Source: Sediminicola arcticus
GTDB lineage: Bacteria; Bacteroidota; Bacteroidia; Flavobacteriales; Flavobacteriaceae
DNA length: 64,000 nucleotides
Direction: 5' to 3'
NCBI RefSeq assembly: GCF_040566695.1
Contig: NZ_JBEXAE010000001.1
Coordinates: 682,001 to 746,000 of the forward strand
Part shown: positions 1 to 7,582 of the stretch, piece by piece
Position numbering within the stretch: the stretch's first letter is position 1
How the letters are laid out: each line of letters begins with the position of its first letter
The notes under the pieces: generated by a model
Told to the model about the DNA's origin: nothing
The model's input: only the letters and a program-made list of their open reading frames with translations
Database searches by the model: none
Translations under genes and position numbers: made by a program

Positions 1-1
1 A

Positions 2-58
2 AGGATCAATAAGTTGATCGCCAATAAATTGGGCGTTAATTTAGGATTCGACCTATAA
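2..58 (+). CDS. C-terminal end of an upstream gene, probably sufD (partial)
   Basis: An open frame runs from the window edge to a TAA at 56-58 and encodes about 18 residues ending in KLGVNLGFDL. The coding strand, the terminator 30 bases downstream and the position directly before sufS fit the usual flavobacterial order sufB-sufC-sufD-sufS, so the last residues of the SufD scaffold subunit are the likeliest reading. The fragment is too short to carry a domain, so the name rests on gene order only. Confidence 0.45.
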   Translation, partial: RINKLIANKLGVNLGFDL

Positions 59-89
59 TTTAGGAGTACGTCAATTATTTCTTTTAGAA

Positions 90-113
90 GGGGCATTTAT
101 TGCCCCTTTTTTT
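90..113 (+). terminator. Rho-independent terminator after the upstream suf gene
   Basis: A 6-bp perfect stem (GGGGCA / TGCCCC) with a 5-base loop is followed by seven T. It ends the transcript of the gene stopping at 58, so sufS needs its own promoter. Confidence 0.85.
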
Positions 114-213
114 ATGAATACCCTTTCGGTTTCTAAACGAGAAACCTTGTCTTTTTTAGTTTATTTTAACGAATACAGAACTTTGTTTAAGCAGCATATA
201 GTCAAATAGTTGT

Positions 214-221
214 TACCTTTG
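214..221 (+). promoter_or_regulatory. Bacteroidota -7 box (TACCTTTG) before sufS
   Basis: The octamer matches the TANNTTTG consensus of the Bacteroidota primary sigma factor. Transcription would begin near 227, on the first possible ATG, so the second ATG at 239 is the better start. No well-spaced -33 TTG is visible. Confidence 0.6.
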
Positions 222-238
222 TACCTATGAAAATAGCT

Positions 239-1453
239 ATGATAGACGTACTAAAAATCCGTAAAGATTTTCCAATACTACAACGGGAAGTGAATGGTAA
301 GCCTTTGGTTTATTTGGACAATGCTGCTACCTCACAAACACCGCAACAGGTGATAGATGTGATCGTGGATTACTACAGCAGGTACAATGCCAATATCCAT
401 AGAGGAGTGCATACGCTTTCACAAGAGGCTACCGATGCTTACGAGCAGTCCAGACAAAAAATACAACATCATTTTAATGCGGGTCATCCCTATGAGATCA
501 TATTTACATCTGGTACTACCCATGCCATTAATTTAGTGGCCAATGGGTTTGCATCTATCCTTAAAAAAGGGGATGAGATCATGGTATCCGCTTTAGAGCA
601 CCATTCCAATATTGTGCCATGGCAAATGCTGTGTGAGCGCACAGGAGCTATTTTGAAGGTCATTCCTATGGACCTGAACGGAGAACTGATCATGTCCGAA
701 TACCATAAATTGCTTTCCAATAAAACGAAATTGGTTTTCTGTAACCACGTGTCAAATGCCTTGGGAACGGTGAATCCAATCGTTGAAATTATTAATGCTG
801 CCCATGAAATTGGTGCTGCGGTCCTCATTGATGGGGCCCAAGCTGCTCCTCATATTAAAGCCGATGTTCAGGCATTAGATGTGGATTTTTATGTGGTATC
901 TGGACATAAATTATGTGGTCCTACGGGGGTTGGGGTATTGTATGGGAAAGAGGAATGGCTGCGGAAATTACCCCCATATCAGGGTGGGGGTGAAATGATT
1001 GCAGAGGTGAGCTTTGAAAAGACCACCTACGCTGATCTGCCCCATAAATTTGAGGCAGGGACTCCGAACATTTGTGGCGGTATCGCTCTGGGAGCAGCAC
1101 TGGACTATATGAACAATATAGGTCTGGAGACTATTGCTGCCTATGAGCACGAGTTATTGGAATATGCAACGGAGCAACTTTTGGCCATTGAAGACTTGAA
1201 GATTTATGGGCAGGCCAAAGAAAAGACGGCTGTGATTTCTTTTAACATAGAGGGGATCCACCCCTATGATATTGGTGCTATCTTGGACAAATTAGGGGTG
1301 GCTGTACGCACAGGACACCACTGTGCCCAACCTATTATGGACTTTTATAAGATTCCAGGAACAGTAAGGGCCAGTTTTAGCTTTTACAATACCAAGGAAG
1401 AGGTGGATATTTTGGTGGCGAGTGTAAAGCGAGCCAAAAATATGCTCCAATAG
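239..1453 (+). CDS. sufS: Cysteine desulfurase SufS
   Basis: This is a PLP-dependent group II cysteine desulfurase that takes sulfur from L-cysteine as a persulfide and passes it to SufE for cytosolic Fe-S cluster assembly. The PLP lysine lies in SGHKLCGP and the persulfide cysteine in RTGHHCAQP, near residues 224 and 362 from the chosen start. The 404-residue length is normal. An ATG at 227 would add four residues, but the -7 box at 214-221 would put it at the transcript's very 5' end, and family members usually begin just before the IRxDFPIL motif seen here. It lies between the sufD-like tail and, after two inserted genes, sufE. Confidence 0.96.
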   Translation: MIDVLKIRKDFPILQREVNGKPLVYLDNAATSQTPQQVIDVIVDYYSRYNANIHRGVHTLSQEATDAYEQSRQKIQHHFNAGHPYEIIFTSGTTHAINLVANGFASILKKGDEIMVSALEHHSNIVPWQMLCERTGAILKVIPMDLNGELIMSEYHKLLSNKTKLVFCNHVSNALGTVNPIVEIINAAHEIGAAVLIDGAQAAPHIKADVQALDVDFYVVSGHKLCGPTGVGVLYGKEEWLRKLPPYQGGGEMIAEVSFEKTTYADLPHKFEAGTPNICGGIALGAALDYMNNIGLETIAAYEHELLEYATEQLLAIEDLKIYGQAKEKTAVISFNIEGIHPYDIGAILDKLGVAVRTGHHCAQPIMDFYKIPGTVRASFSFYNTKEEVDILVASVKRAKNMLQ

Positions 1454-1476
1454 CCTTTACTTTTTTTAGTATTTAC

Positions 1477-1519
1477 CTACAAGCCCCAAAAAAAATAATA
1501 TTTTTTTTGGGGCTTGTAG
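1477..1519 (+). terminator. Strong rho-independent terminator after sufS
   Basis: A nearly perfect inverted repeat of about 20 bp (CTACAAGCCCC plus eight A, paired with eight T plus GGGGCTTGTAG) closes on a tiny loop and is followed by more T. It isolates sufS from the inserted metalloprotease gene and could work in both directions. Confidence 0.85.
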
Positions 1520-1658
1520 TTTTTGGACTACACTACGTTTATCGATGAAATGCAGTTTTTTGAAGTAGTTCTCATGGGAAATATATTTATCAATAAGCTA
1601 AGTATTTGTTAAAATATTATATATTCGGAACTGATAACTACAAAAACTAAATTGAATT

Positions 1659-2720
1659 ATGAAAAAAGTATTTTTAGGTTTTGCGGCGTTTGCCATGGTG
1701 CTTACTTCTTGCGAGAATTAGCAAAATGAAATTAGTAATGATATCTCTCAAGAGGTGCAGGTAGATATGAGCGATTTTACATTGTTAGTTGCAGATGATG
1801 ATATTGCAGGGAAATCTGCCAATGCTTTAGACAAATGCCATTCTATGAAAAACTTGGAGTATCGTCTTAAAAAGGACCCTGGTCTTCAAAAGAAAATGTA
1901 TGATATAGAATACCAAACTAGAAAAGCTACAGCCATGAAATCTACCACTGGAAAGGGCAAGCCAGTCGGTGGCGGCGATGGCGGAACTCCACCACCAATT
2001 TATACAGCCCCAATTACTATACCAGTGGTAGTAAATATAATCGAAAGAAGTGAAGGAAATGTTACCCAAGCCCAGATCAGTTCGCAAATTGCCATTTTAA
2101 ATCAGGATTTTAACAATAATAATCCAAGAACCAGTAACATACCAGGTGAATTTGCAGGGTTGGTTGCCAATGCGAATGTGACGTTTGCCTTAGCAAGCGT
2201 GGTGAGTATAGTAGATTCCAGAACATCCTGGGGTACTAATGATGCCATGAAGTTCTCTTCCCAAGGGGGAATAGATGCAACGGATAGTTCTAACTTTTTG
2301 AATATTTGGGTTTGTGAAATAGGAGGAGGTATATTAGGATACGCACAGTTTCCTGGAGGGTCTCCTGCCACTGACGGTGTTGTAATAGGGACTAATTACT
2401 TTGGTGAAACAGTTGCCGGAGGGATTTATGGAAAAGGTAGAACGGCTACTCATGAAGTTGGACATTGGTTGAACCTTCGTCATATATGGGGAGATGGAAG
2501 ATGCAGACAAGATGATTTTGTAGCAGATACCCCATCTTCGGATGCGCCTAATTACAATTGCCCAGCTTATCCGACCGTAAATTGCCAATCAGCAGATATG
2601 ACCATGAACTATATGGATTACGTACAGGATGATTGTATGTATATGTTCTCTAACGGTCAAAACGATAGAATGAGAGCTTTGTTTGTTCCTGGTGGAGCAA
2701 GGGAAGGTCTTGTTAATTAG
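1659..2720 (+). pseudogene. M43-type zinc metalloprotease lipoprotein, interrupted by an in-frame amber codon
   Basis: The frame starts at ATG 1659 with a lipoprotein signal (MKKVFLGFAAFAMVLTSCEN) and meets TAG at 1719-1721. It then stays open in the same frame to 2720. The first later start codon is GTG 1755, which would give a 321-residue protein with no export signal. The downstream part is a pappalysin-like M43 protease: the zinc motif HEVGHWLNLRH lies at 2451-2483 and the Met-turn (TMNYMDY) near 2600. An exported protease needs the signal, so the gene is probably inactive, or the stop is a base error. It sits between two terminators inside the suf region, which suggests a separate insertion. 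Protease family: high confidence; loss of function: inferred. Confidence 0.8.
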
Positions 2721-2738
2721 TCAACCAACCTTTAGTTT

Positions 2739-2768
2739 AAAAGGCGCCAATAAAGGCGCCTTTTTTTT
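2739..2768 (+). terminator. Rho-independent terminator after the M43 gene
   Basis: Two GGCGCC blocks (2743-2748 and 2755-2760) pair across a 6-base loop, extended by A-T pairs, and are followed by eight T. Confidence 0.85.
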
Positions 2769-2795
2769 GTAATATTACTTGTAAATTTGAATAGA

Positions 2796-3227
2796 ATGAA
2801 AATACAAATTTTACTCTTCATTTTTGTTCTGCCAATGATCAGTTGCTCACAAAGGACGGCAGATATCTCCAAAGTTAAATCTATTAATTATACGGCCAGT
2901 ACCCGAGGTTTTTATCTGAATATTGAAATCAATGAAGAAAATATTTTGATAGAGCGAACTAGGGAAAGCGATACATCCATCAGCAAATCTTTGAGCGACG
3001 AAAAATGGCAACATTTAATCACCCTGATCTCAAAATTTGATGTCCGTAATTTGGATAAAATGGCCTCAACATCCAATAGGAGTCAAGTAGATGCCTCGGC
3101 AATAGCCATTCTGGAAGTTGAAACTGAAAATCATCTGTATTCTTGTTCCTTTGATCATGGCAGCCCCCCCGAGGCCCTAAAGGGGTTGATGGAGTACATG
3201 TTAACCTTGTCTGAAAGTATTGAATAG
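2796..3227 (+). CDS. Small lipoprotein of unknown function
   Basis: The 143-residue product has a lipoprotein signal ending in the lipobox MISC, so it should be acylated and membrane anchored. The mature part is mixed alpha/beta with no domain I recognise; it has an acidic, serine-rich middle and a C-terminal Cys in YSCSFDHG. A TTG nine bases upstream also opens the frame, but ATG 2796 gives a compact signal peptide. It lies just before sufE, whose promoter overlaps its 3' end. No function is assigned. Confidence 0.75.
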   Translation: MKIQILLFIFVLPMISCSQRTADISKVKSINYTASTRGFYLNIEINEENILIERTRESDTSISKSLSDEKWQHLITLISKFDVRNLDKMASTSNRSQVDASAIAILEVETENHLYSCSFDHGSPPEALKGLMEYMLTLSESIE

Positions 3228-3250
3228 GTTAAAGAGTTGTTGTACCTTTG
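3220..3250 (+). promoter_or_regulatory. Promoter for sufE (TTG - 20 bp - TACCTTTG)
   Basis: A -33 TTG at 3220-3222 and a -7 TACCTTTG at 3243-3250 have the spacing typical of Bacteroidota. Transcription would start near 3256, nine bases before ATG 3265. The promoter overlaps the end of the preceding lipoprotein gene. Confidence 0.7.
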
Positions 3251-3264
3251 AGCAAAATTTAGTT

Positions 3265-3687
3265 ATGGGGATAAAAGAGATACAGGATGAGATTGTAGAT
3301 GAGTTTTCCATGTTTGAAGATTGGATGCAGCGCTATGAATATATGATAGAGCTCGGGAAATCTTTACCTATGATAGAGGGGCAATATAAGACGGATGACA
3401 ATATCATCAAAGGTTGCCAAAGCAAGGTTTGGGTTCATGCAGAATTGCAAGAGGATAAACTAGTTTTCACGGCCGATAGTGATGCCATTATTACCAAAGG
3501 TATCATTGCTATTTTGATCCGGGTCTTTAGCAACCAAAAGCCCATGGATATCATGGGGGCAGATACTAAGTTTATTGATGAGATCGGGCTTAAAGAGCAT
3601 TTATCCCCCACTAGGGCCAATGGTTTGGTCAGTATGATCAAACAATTGAAAATGTATGCCATTGCCTACCAAACACAATTAAATTAA
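3265..3687 (+). CDS. sufE: Cysteine desulfuration protein SufE
   Basis: SufE accepts persulfide sulfur from SufS and carries it to the SufBCD scaffold. The 140-residue protein has the typical N-terminal helix (DEFSMFEDWMQRYEYMIELG) and the acceptor cysteine C51 in IKGCQSKVW. A TTG at 3220 opens the frame 15 codons earlier, but it lies in the promoter, so ATG 3265 is chosen. The SufT-like and DUF2480 genes follow closely on the same strand and probably share its transcript. Confidence 0.95.
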   Translation: MGIKEIQDEIVDEFSMFEDWMQRYEYMIELGKSLPMIEGQYKTDDNIIKGCQSKVWVHAELQEDKLVFTADSDAIITKGIIAILIRVFSNQKPMDIMGADTKFIDEIGLKEHLSPTRANGLVSMIKQLKMYAIAYQTQLN

Positions 3688-3730
3688 TAGACACCCAAAT
3701 ACTTAGGTAAACCCCTAAAAGGAAACAAAA

Positions 3731-4060
3731 ATGAGCGAAGAAACAACGGAAGATACCCAAGAATTGGGAGAAAAAATAGTAAGGGTAATAAAGACGATAT
3801 ACGATCCGGAAATTCCTGTGGATATTTATGAATTGGGATTGATTTATGATGTCTTTGTCAATGAGGACAACGAGGTTAAAATTTTAATGACATTGACTTC
3901 TCCTAATTGTCCAGTTGCCGAATCATTGCCGATGGAAGTAGAGGAGAAAGTAAAATCAATAGATGCCATAAAGGATGTTGAGGTAGAAATCACCTTCGAC
4001 CCGCCTTGGACCCAAGACCTTATGAGCGAGGAAGCCAAGTTGGAGCTTGGAATGTTGTAA
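3731..4060 (+). CDS. SUF-associated MIP18/DUF59 family protein (SufT-like)
   Basis: This 109-residue protein belongs to the MIP18/PaaD-like family, which helps mature or transfer Fe-S clusters. The family motifs are present: DPEIPVDIYELGLIY near residues 24-38, the cysteine-containing TSPNCPVAES near 57-66, and FDPPWTQDLM near the C-terminus. It starts 43 bases after sufE, so it belongs to the SUF transcription unit. SufT is the best functional name, but the cluster carrier role is inferred from family and position. Confidence 0.9.
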   Translation: MSEETTEDTQELGEKIVRVIKTIYDPEIPVDIYELGLIYDVFVNEDNEVKILMTLTSPNCPVAESLPMEVEEKVKSIDAIKDVEVEITFDPPWTQDLMSEEAKLELGML

Positions 4061-4090
4061 TAAGTAACCTTAAATAAAAAGCCTAAACAA

Positions 4091-4594
4091 ATGTCTGAAA
4101 TTGTAAACCGAGTGGCTAAAAGTACCTTGATCACCTTTAATTTGGAAGATCATTACCCCAAAGGGGACCGTGTGCTTTTAGATATAAAGGACTGGTTGTA
4201 TGAAGGTTTTATTTTAAGGGAAAAGGATTTTAGGGCGGCCATAACCAGTCATAACTGGGAACAATACAAGGATGCCTATGTGGCCCTTACCTGTTCCAGT
4301 GATGCCATAGTTCCTGGTTGGGCCTATATGCTGATCGCTACCGAGCTACAGCCTTATGCAAAAAAAATGTTGATTGGTGATTTGGAGCAATTAGAGAGTT
4401 CTCTTTATCAGTCTATCATAGAAAAGTTGGACTTGTCCGAATATAAGGACAAACCAGTCATTATTAAAGGATGCAGCAATAGGCCTGTACCACCAAATGC
4501 TTATTTGTGGATCACTTCAAAAATGCAGACCGTTGCAAAGAGCGTTATGTATGGGGAAGCCTGTTCCTCAGTACCGCTTTTTAAAAGGAGGTAG
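4091..4594 (+). CDS. DUF2480 family protein
   Basis: The 167-residue soluble protein matches the Bacteroidota family DUF2480, commonly found beside suf genes. Visible features are the N-terminal EIVNRVAKSTLITFNLEDHYP and a C-terminal part with one cysteine in IKGCSNRPVPPNAYLWIT. There is no signal peptide. It follows the SufT-like gene by 30 bases. Biochemical role unknown; the strict neighbourhood suggests a part in Fe-S assembly or its control. Confidence 0.88.
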   Translation: MSEIVNRVAKSTLITFNLEDHYPKGDRVLLDIKDWLYEGFILREKDFRAAITSHNWEQYKDAYVALTCSSDAIVPGWAYMLIATELQPYAKKMLIGDLEQLESSLYQSIIEKLDLSEYKDKPVIIKGCSNRPVPPNAYLWITSKMQTVAKSVMYGEACSSVPLFKRR

Positions 4595-4607
4595 TGTGCA
4601 CTTCAAA

Positions 4608-4638
4608 TTTGTTCTATATTTCATATTTCTTACCTTTG
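4608..4638 (+). promoter_or_regulatory. Promoter for the DUF3078 gene (TTTG - 19 bp - TACCTTTG)
   Basis: TTTG at 4608-4611 and TACCTTTG at 4631-4638 fit both halves of the Bacteroidota promoter at ideal spacing. Transcription should begin near 4645, giving a leader of about 20 bases before ATG 4665. Confidence 0.75.
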
Positions 4639-4664
4639 TTTTTTAACACTTAACACTGAAAGGA

Positions 4665-5597
4665 ATGAGAAAAACACTTATAATCCTTGCCCTTATTGGA
4701 GGAACATTGGGAACCTATGCCCAGACTGTAGAAGAACTGAAAGCAGATATGGCTCCTAAAAAGGATTCATTAGTCGCTATCCAATCCAGGATAAATGCCA
4801 TCCAGAAAAAGATTAATGCCATGCCAGGTTGGAAAATTGGTGCTTTTGGAACCATTGGTGGAAGCATTTCTGAGTTTAATAACTGGTTTTCTAAGGGTAT
4901 TCCCAGTTCTTCAGCGGGGAATATTGGTTTTACTGTTAACTCTTATGCAAATTTAAAGGACGACAAATTCTTTTGGAGAAATGCGGCCAATTTAAATTTA
5001 AGCTGGGTTAAAATTGATGACAAAAACGATCCAACAGATGACGATACTTTTAGACAAGCCAATGATGTTTTTAATATTATCTCACTATATGGTCATAGGT
5101 TAAATAAAAAATTTGCCGTCTCTACTTTAGGAGAATATAGGACTACCATCCTAAGCAATTTTAATGATCCGGGATATTTGGACATTGGTGTTGGTGCCAC
5201 ATGGACTCCTATTGAGGATCTTGTGGTGGTGGTACATCCTTTAAACTACAACTTTGTGTTCAGTAAAGGGGATACTGTTTTTGAGTCATCCTTAGGAGCC
5301 AAAGTAGTGGCTGATTATACAAGACAAATTGGTAAAATAAGCTTTAAATCTAACCTGTCTGCTTTTCAAAGTTATAAGAGTGCTGATTATTCAAATTGGA
5401 CATGGACCAATTCCTTTGGGTATACTCTGTGGAAAATGATTGGGGTAGGGTTCGATTTTGGCTTGCGTCAAAACAAGCAGGAGGCACTGAACTATGCCCT
5501 CAATAATCAGACTTTGCCAGGTCCTACACCTACCTTTGATACGGTAGATAATAAATTGCAAACCTATTGGGTCCTGGGATTAAATTATTCCTTCTAG
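4665..5597 (+). CDS. DUF3078 family outer-membrane protein
   Basis: The 310-residue protein has a signal peptide (cleavage after GTYAQ), a short coiled-coil-like segment (residues 20-55), then alternating polar/aromatic strands ending in an aromatic C-terminus (LGLNYSF), typical of an outer-membrane beta-barrel. It matches DUF3078, frequent in Bacteroidota. It has its own strong promoter and terminator, so it may be independent of the suf operon it follows. Function unknown. Confidence 0.85.
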   Translation: MRKTLIILALIGGTLGTYAQTVEELKADMAPKKDSLVAIQSRINAIQKKINAMPGWKIGAFGTIGGSISEFNNWFSKGIPSSSAGNIGFTVNSYANLKDDKFFWRNAANLNLSWVKIDDKNDPTDDDTFRQANDVFNIISLYGHRLNKKFAVSTLGEYRTTILSNFNDPGYLDIGVGATWTPIEDLVVVVHPLNYNFVFSKGDTVFESSLGAKVVADYTRQIGKISFKSNLSAFQSYKSADYSNWTWTNSFGYTLWKMIGVGFDFGLRQNKQEALNYALNNQTLPGPTPTFDTVDNKLQTYWVLGLNYSF

Positions 5598-5613
5598 AAT
5601 TATACAATTGCAT

Positions 5614-5645
5614 AAAAAAAGCCATCTATATAGAGGGCTTTTTTA
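5614..5645 (+). terminator. Rho-independent terminator after the DUF3078 gene
   Basis: An A-run, GCC, a self-complementary TCTATATAGA, GGC and a T-run form a hairpin 17 bases after the stop codon. A close relative of this hairpin recurs at 5978-6006. Confidence 0.8.
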
Positions 5646-5700
5646 GTTTAGTAGGGTTTGCAAACTTGGGGTTTGTCTTTGGTTAAGTACAGATTTGGGG

Positions 5701-5771
5701 AACCAAGCACTTTATGATAAAGGAAAGTTTTATTTGGGGTAAATGCTATTACTTAATTACAATGTAAAGAT
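5701..5771 (+). repeat. Intergenic repeat block, copy 1
   Basis: Shared anchors with copy 2 at 6093-6173 are AACCA, CACTTTAT, a TAAAG step, GTTTTATTTGGGG, TAAA, a CTAT.ACTTAATT segment and a closing TAAAGAT. Copy 1 is about 10 bases shorter. The block follows the DUF3078 terminator by 55 bases. Confidence 0.7.
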
Positions 5772-5977
5772 AACAATCAATTAAAAAAGCTAGTGAATAT
5801 ATATTGTGAAGGCTATTCATAGTGTTTGAAAAAAATATAAGGTTTGTTTTCTTCGATAAACAACAATTTATTTTTTAAAAGGACCATATATTAAGATAAA
5901 AGCGTGAGATTTTCTTGTAGGATATTATTTTCATTAAAATTTGATTTAATAAAGAAAACGGAGGATATGTGTAATGC

Positions 5978-6006
5978 AAAAAAGCCCTCTATAAGGAGGG
6001 CTTTTT
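5978..6006 (+). terminator. Orphan terminator hairpin, related to the one at 5614-5645
   Basis: Six A, GCCCTC, a short loop, GAGGGC and five T form a strong hairpin. The nearest plus-strand gene ends 380 bases upstream behind its own terminator, so this hairpin serves no visible gene and may be left from a deleted one. Confidence 0.7.
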
Positions 6007-6092
6007 GATAGACAAGTAGGTCTTTAAAAATTTAGTTTGGCTCCGATAAATTACCGGCATAATTCTTTAAAAGTTCAAGTGCGGAATTGGGT

Positions 6093-6173
6093 AACCATAA
6101 CACTTTATTGCTAAAGCGATGGTTTTATTTGGGGATAAACACTATCACTTAATTTTAAATACACTTTAAAGAT
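6093..6173 (+). repeat. Intergenic repeat block, copy 2
   Basis: Diverged partner of 5701-5771, in direct orientation about 390 bases away. The most conserved core is GTTTTATTTGGGG, followed by ACTTAATT and TAAAGAT. Confidence 0.7.
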
Positions 6174-6294
6174 ATGCCTTAAGTTTCTTCTGCCTAAATT
6201 TTTGATGTGAATCTATTGTAAAATGTGGTGTAATAATTAACTGTCGTTTTTTGTAGTTGAACAACACAAATATCCAAAGTTCTTTTCTCTCATA

Positions 6295-7506
6295 TTAGTA
6301 TTCGTCTAACTGCTCTGGATATAAGAAGTTGTTATAAGGAAAGCGGGTTACATGTATTTCTCTAACCTCATCGTAAACCCTTTTTCTAAATTGATCTATA
6401 TTTTCTTTGTTCAGGGCAGAGATAAAGATGGCCTTGTCTCCAACTTTTTGCATCCAAGTCCTTTCCCATTCATCTATAGTGAAATGCTTCTGTGTTCTTT
6501 CGGTCATTAGATCGTCATCATCAATGGTCTCATGGTGGTACTGATCTATTTTATTAAAGACCATTATGGTTCTTTTGTCCGCACTATCTATTTCGTCCAA
6601 AATCTTGTTCACGGATTCTATTTGTTCCTCAAAGGTAGTGTGGGAAATGTCAACAACATGTAGCAACAGATCTGCTTCCCTAACCTCGTCTAAGGTGCTT
6701 TTAAAGCTTTCTATTAATTGGGTTGGTAATTTGCGTATAAATCCAACCGTATCCGTCAACAAAAATGGCAAATTTCCTATAACCACCTTACGTACAGTAG
6801 TGTCTAGGGTGGCAAAAAGTTTGTCCTCTGCAAAGACTTCACTTTTGCTTATCACGTTCATTAAGGTAGATTTTCCTACATTGGTATACCCAACCAAGGC
6901 CACCCTAACTAGGGAACCCCTATTACCTCTTTGGGTTTCCATCTGCCTGTCAATTTTCAACAGTTTCTTCTGTAACAAAGAGATGCGGTCTCTTACAATA
7001 CGTCTATCGGTCTCTATTTCTGTTTCTCCCGGACCTCTCATACCAATGCCCCCTTTTTGGCGCTCCAAGTGAGTCCAAAGCCCGGTAAGTCTGGGTAACA
7101 AATATTCATATTGAGCAAGTTCTACCTGGGTGCGAGCATAACTGGTTTGGGCGCGCTGTGCGAAAATATCCAAAATAAGGGAGGTGCGATCCAAGATCTT
7201 ACAGCGCAGTTCCCGTTCAATATTTCGTTGTTGCCCTGGTGAAAGTTCATCATCAAAAATAACGGTGCCTATATTATTATCGGCGACATATGCCTCTACT
7301 TCCAATAGCTTACCACTACCAATATATGTTTTGGGATTTGGGACGTCTATACGCTGTACAAATCGTTTTGAAACTTCGCCACCAGCGGTATAGGTGAGAA
7401 ATTCTAATTCATCTAAATATTCCTTTACTTTTTTCTCGTTCTGTTCCCTATGGATAACTCCAATAAGGACTACTTTTTCATATTCAATTACTTTCTTCTC
7501 TATCAT
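6295..7506 (-). CDS. hflX: GTPase HflX
   Basis: HflX is a ribosome-associated GTPase that splits stalled 70S ribosomes under stress. The 403-residue protein has the N-terminal HflX domain with the glycine-rich KGGIGMRGPGETEIETDRR segment near residues 151-169, then a TRAFAC G domain with GYTNVGKST (206-214), DTVGF (252-256) and NKID (318-321). It is transcribed away from the nuclease-fold gene across 76 bases; the -7 box at 7523-7530 supports this start. Confidence 0.96.
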   Translation of the reverse strand: MIEKKVIEYEKVVLIGVIHREQNEKKVKEYLDELEFLTYTAGGEVSKRFVQRIDVPNPKTYIGSGKLLEVEAYVADNNIGTVIFDDELSPGQQRNIERELRCKILDRTSLILDIFAQRAQTSYARTQVELAQYEYLLPRLTGLWTHLERQKGGIGMRGPGETEIETDRRIVRDRISLLQKKLLKIDRQMETQRGNRGSLVRVALVGYTNVGKSTLMNVISKSEVFAEDKLFATLDTTVRKVVIGNLPFLLTDTVGFIRKLPTQLIESFKSTLDEVREADLLLHVVDISHTTFEEQIESVNKILDEIDSADKRTIMVFNKIDQYHHETIDDDDLMTERTQKHFTIDEWERTWMQKVGDKAIFISALNKENIDQFRKRVYDEVREIHVTRFPYNNFLYPEQLDEY

Positions 7507-7522
7507 AGGAACAATTAAAGTA

Positions 7523-7530
7523 CAAATCTA
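7523..7530 (-). promoter_or_regulatory. -7 box for hflX (TAGATTTG on the minus strand)
   Basis: The minus-strand octamer fits TANNTTTG and would start transcription near 7517, about ten bases before the hflX ATG. No properly spaced -33 TTG is visible. Confidence 0.5.
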
Positions 7531-7582
7531 ATGAATAGTTGCCAAGCGATTTCCGTATTTTTAAACCACAACCATAAAAAGA

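Larger units (their letters stand above)
5646..6294. other. Gene-free 650-bp stretch with a degenerate duplicated module
   Basis: No credible gene is seen. The stretch holds a second terminator hairpin with no gene in front of it and two diverged copies of a 71-81-base block, each lying downstream of a hairpin. On the minus strand, a 22-codon open piece ends at about 6037 (encoding LPNSALELLKNYAGNLSEPN), possibly the decayed end of a lost gene. The layout suggests an old tandem duplication of a gene end that has since eroded. Confidence 0.6.

Noticed and set aside
490..1150. Minus-strand open frames inside sufS
   Set aside because: They are antisense to a well-conserved enzyme and have no recognisable start context or domain.
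1755..2720. An intact cytoplasmic M43 protease starting at GTG 1755
   Set aside because: The same frame continues upstream into a perfect lipoprotein signal across one TAG, so an interrupted exported gene is the better reading.
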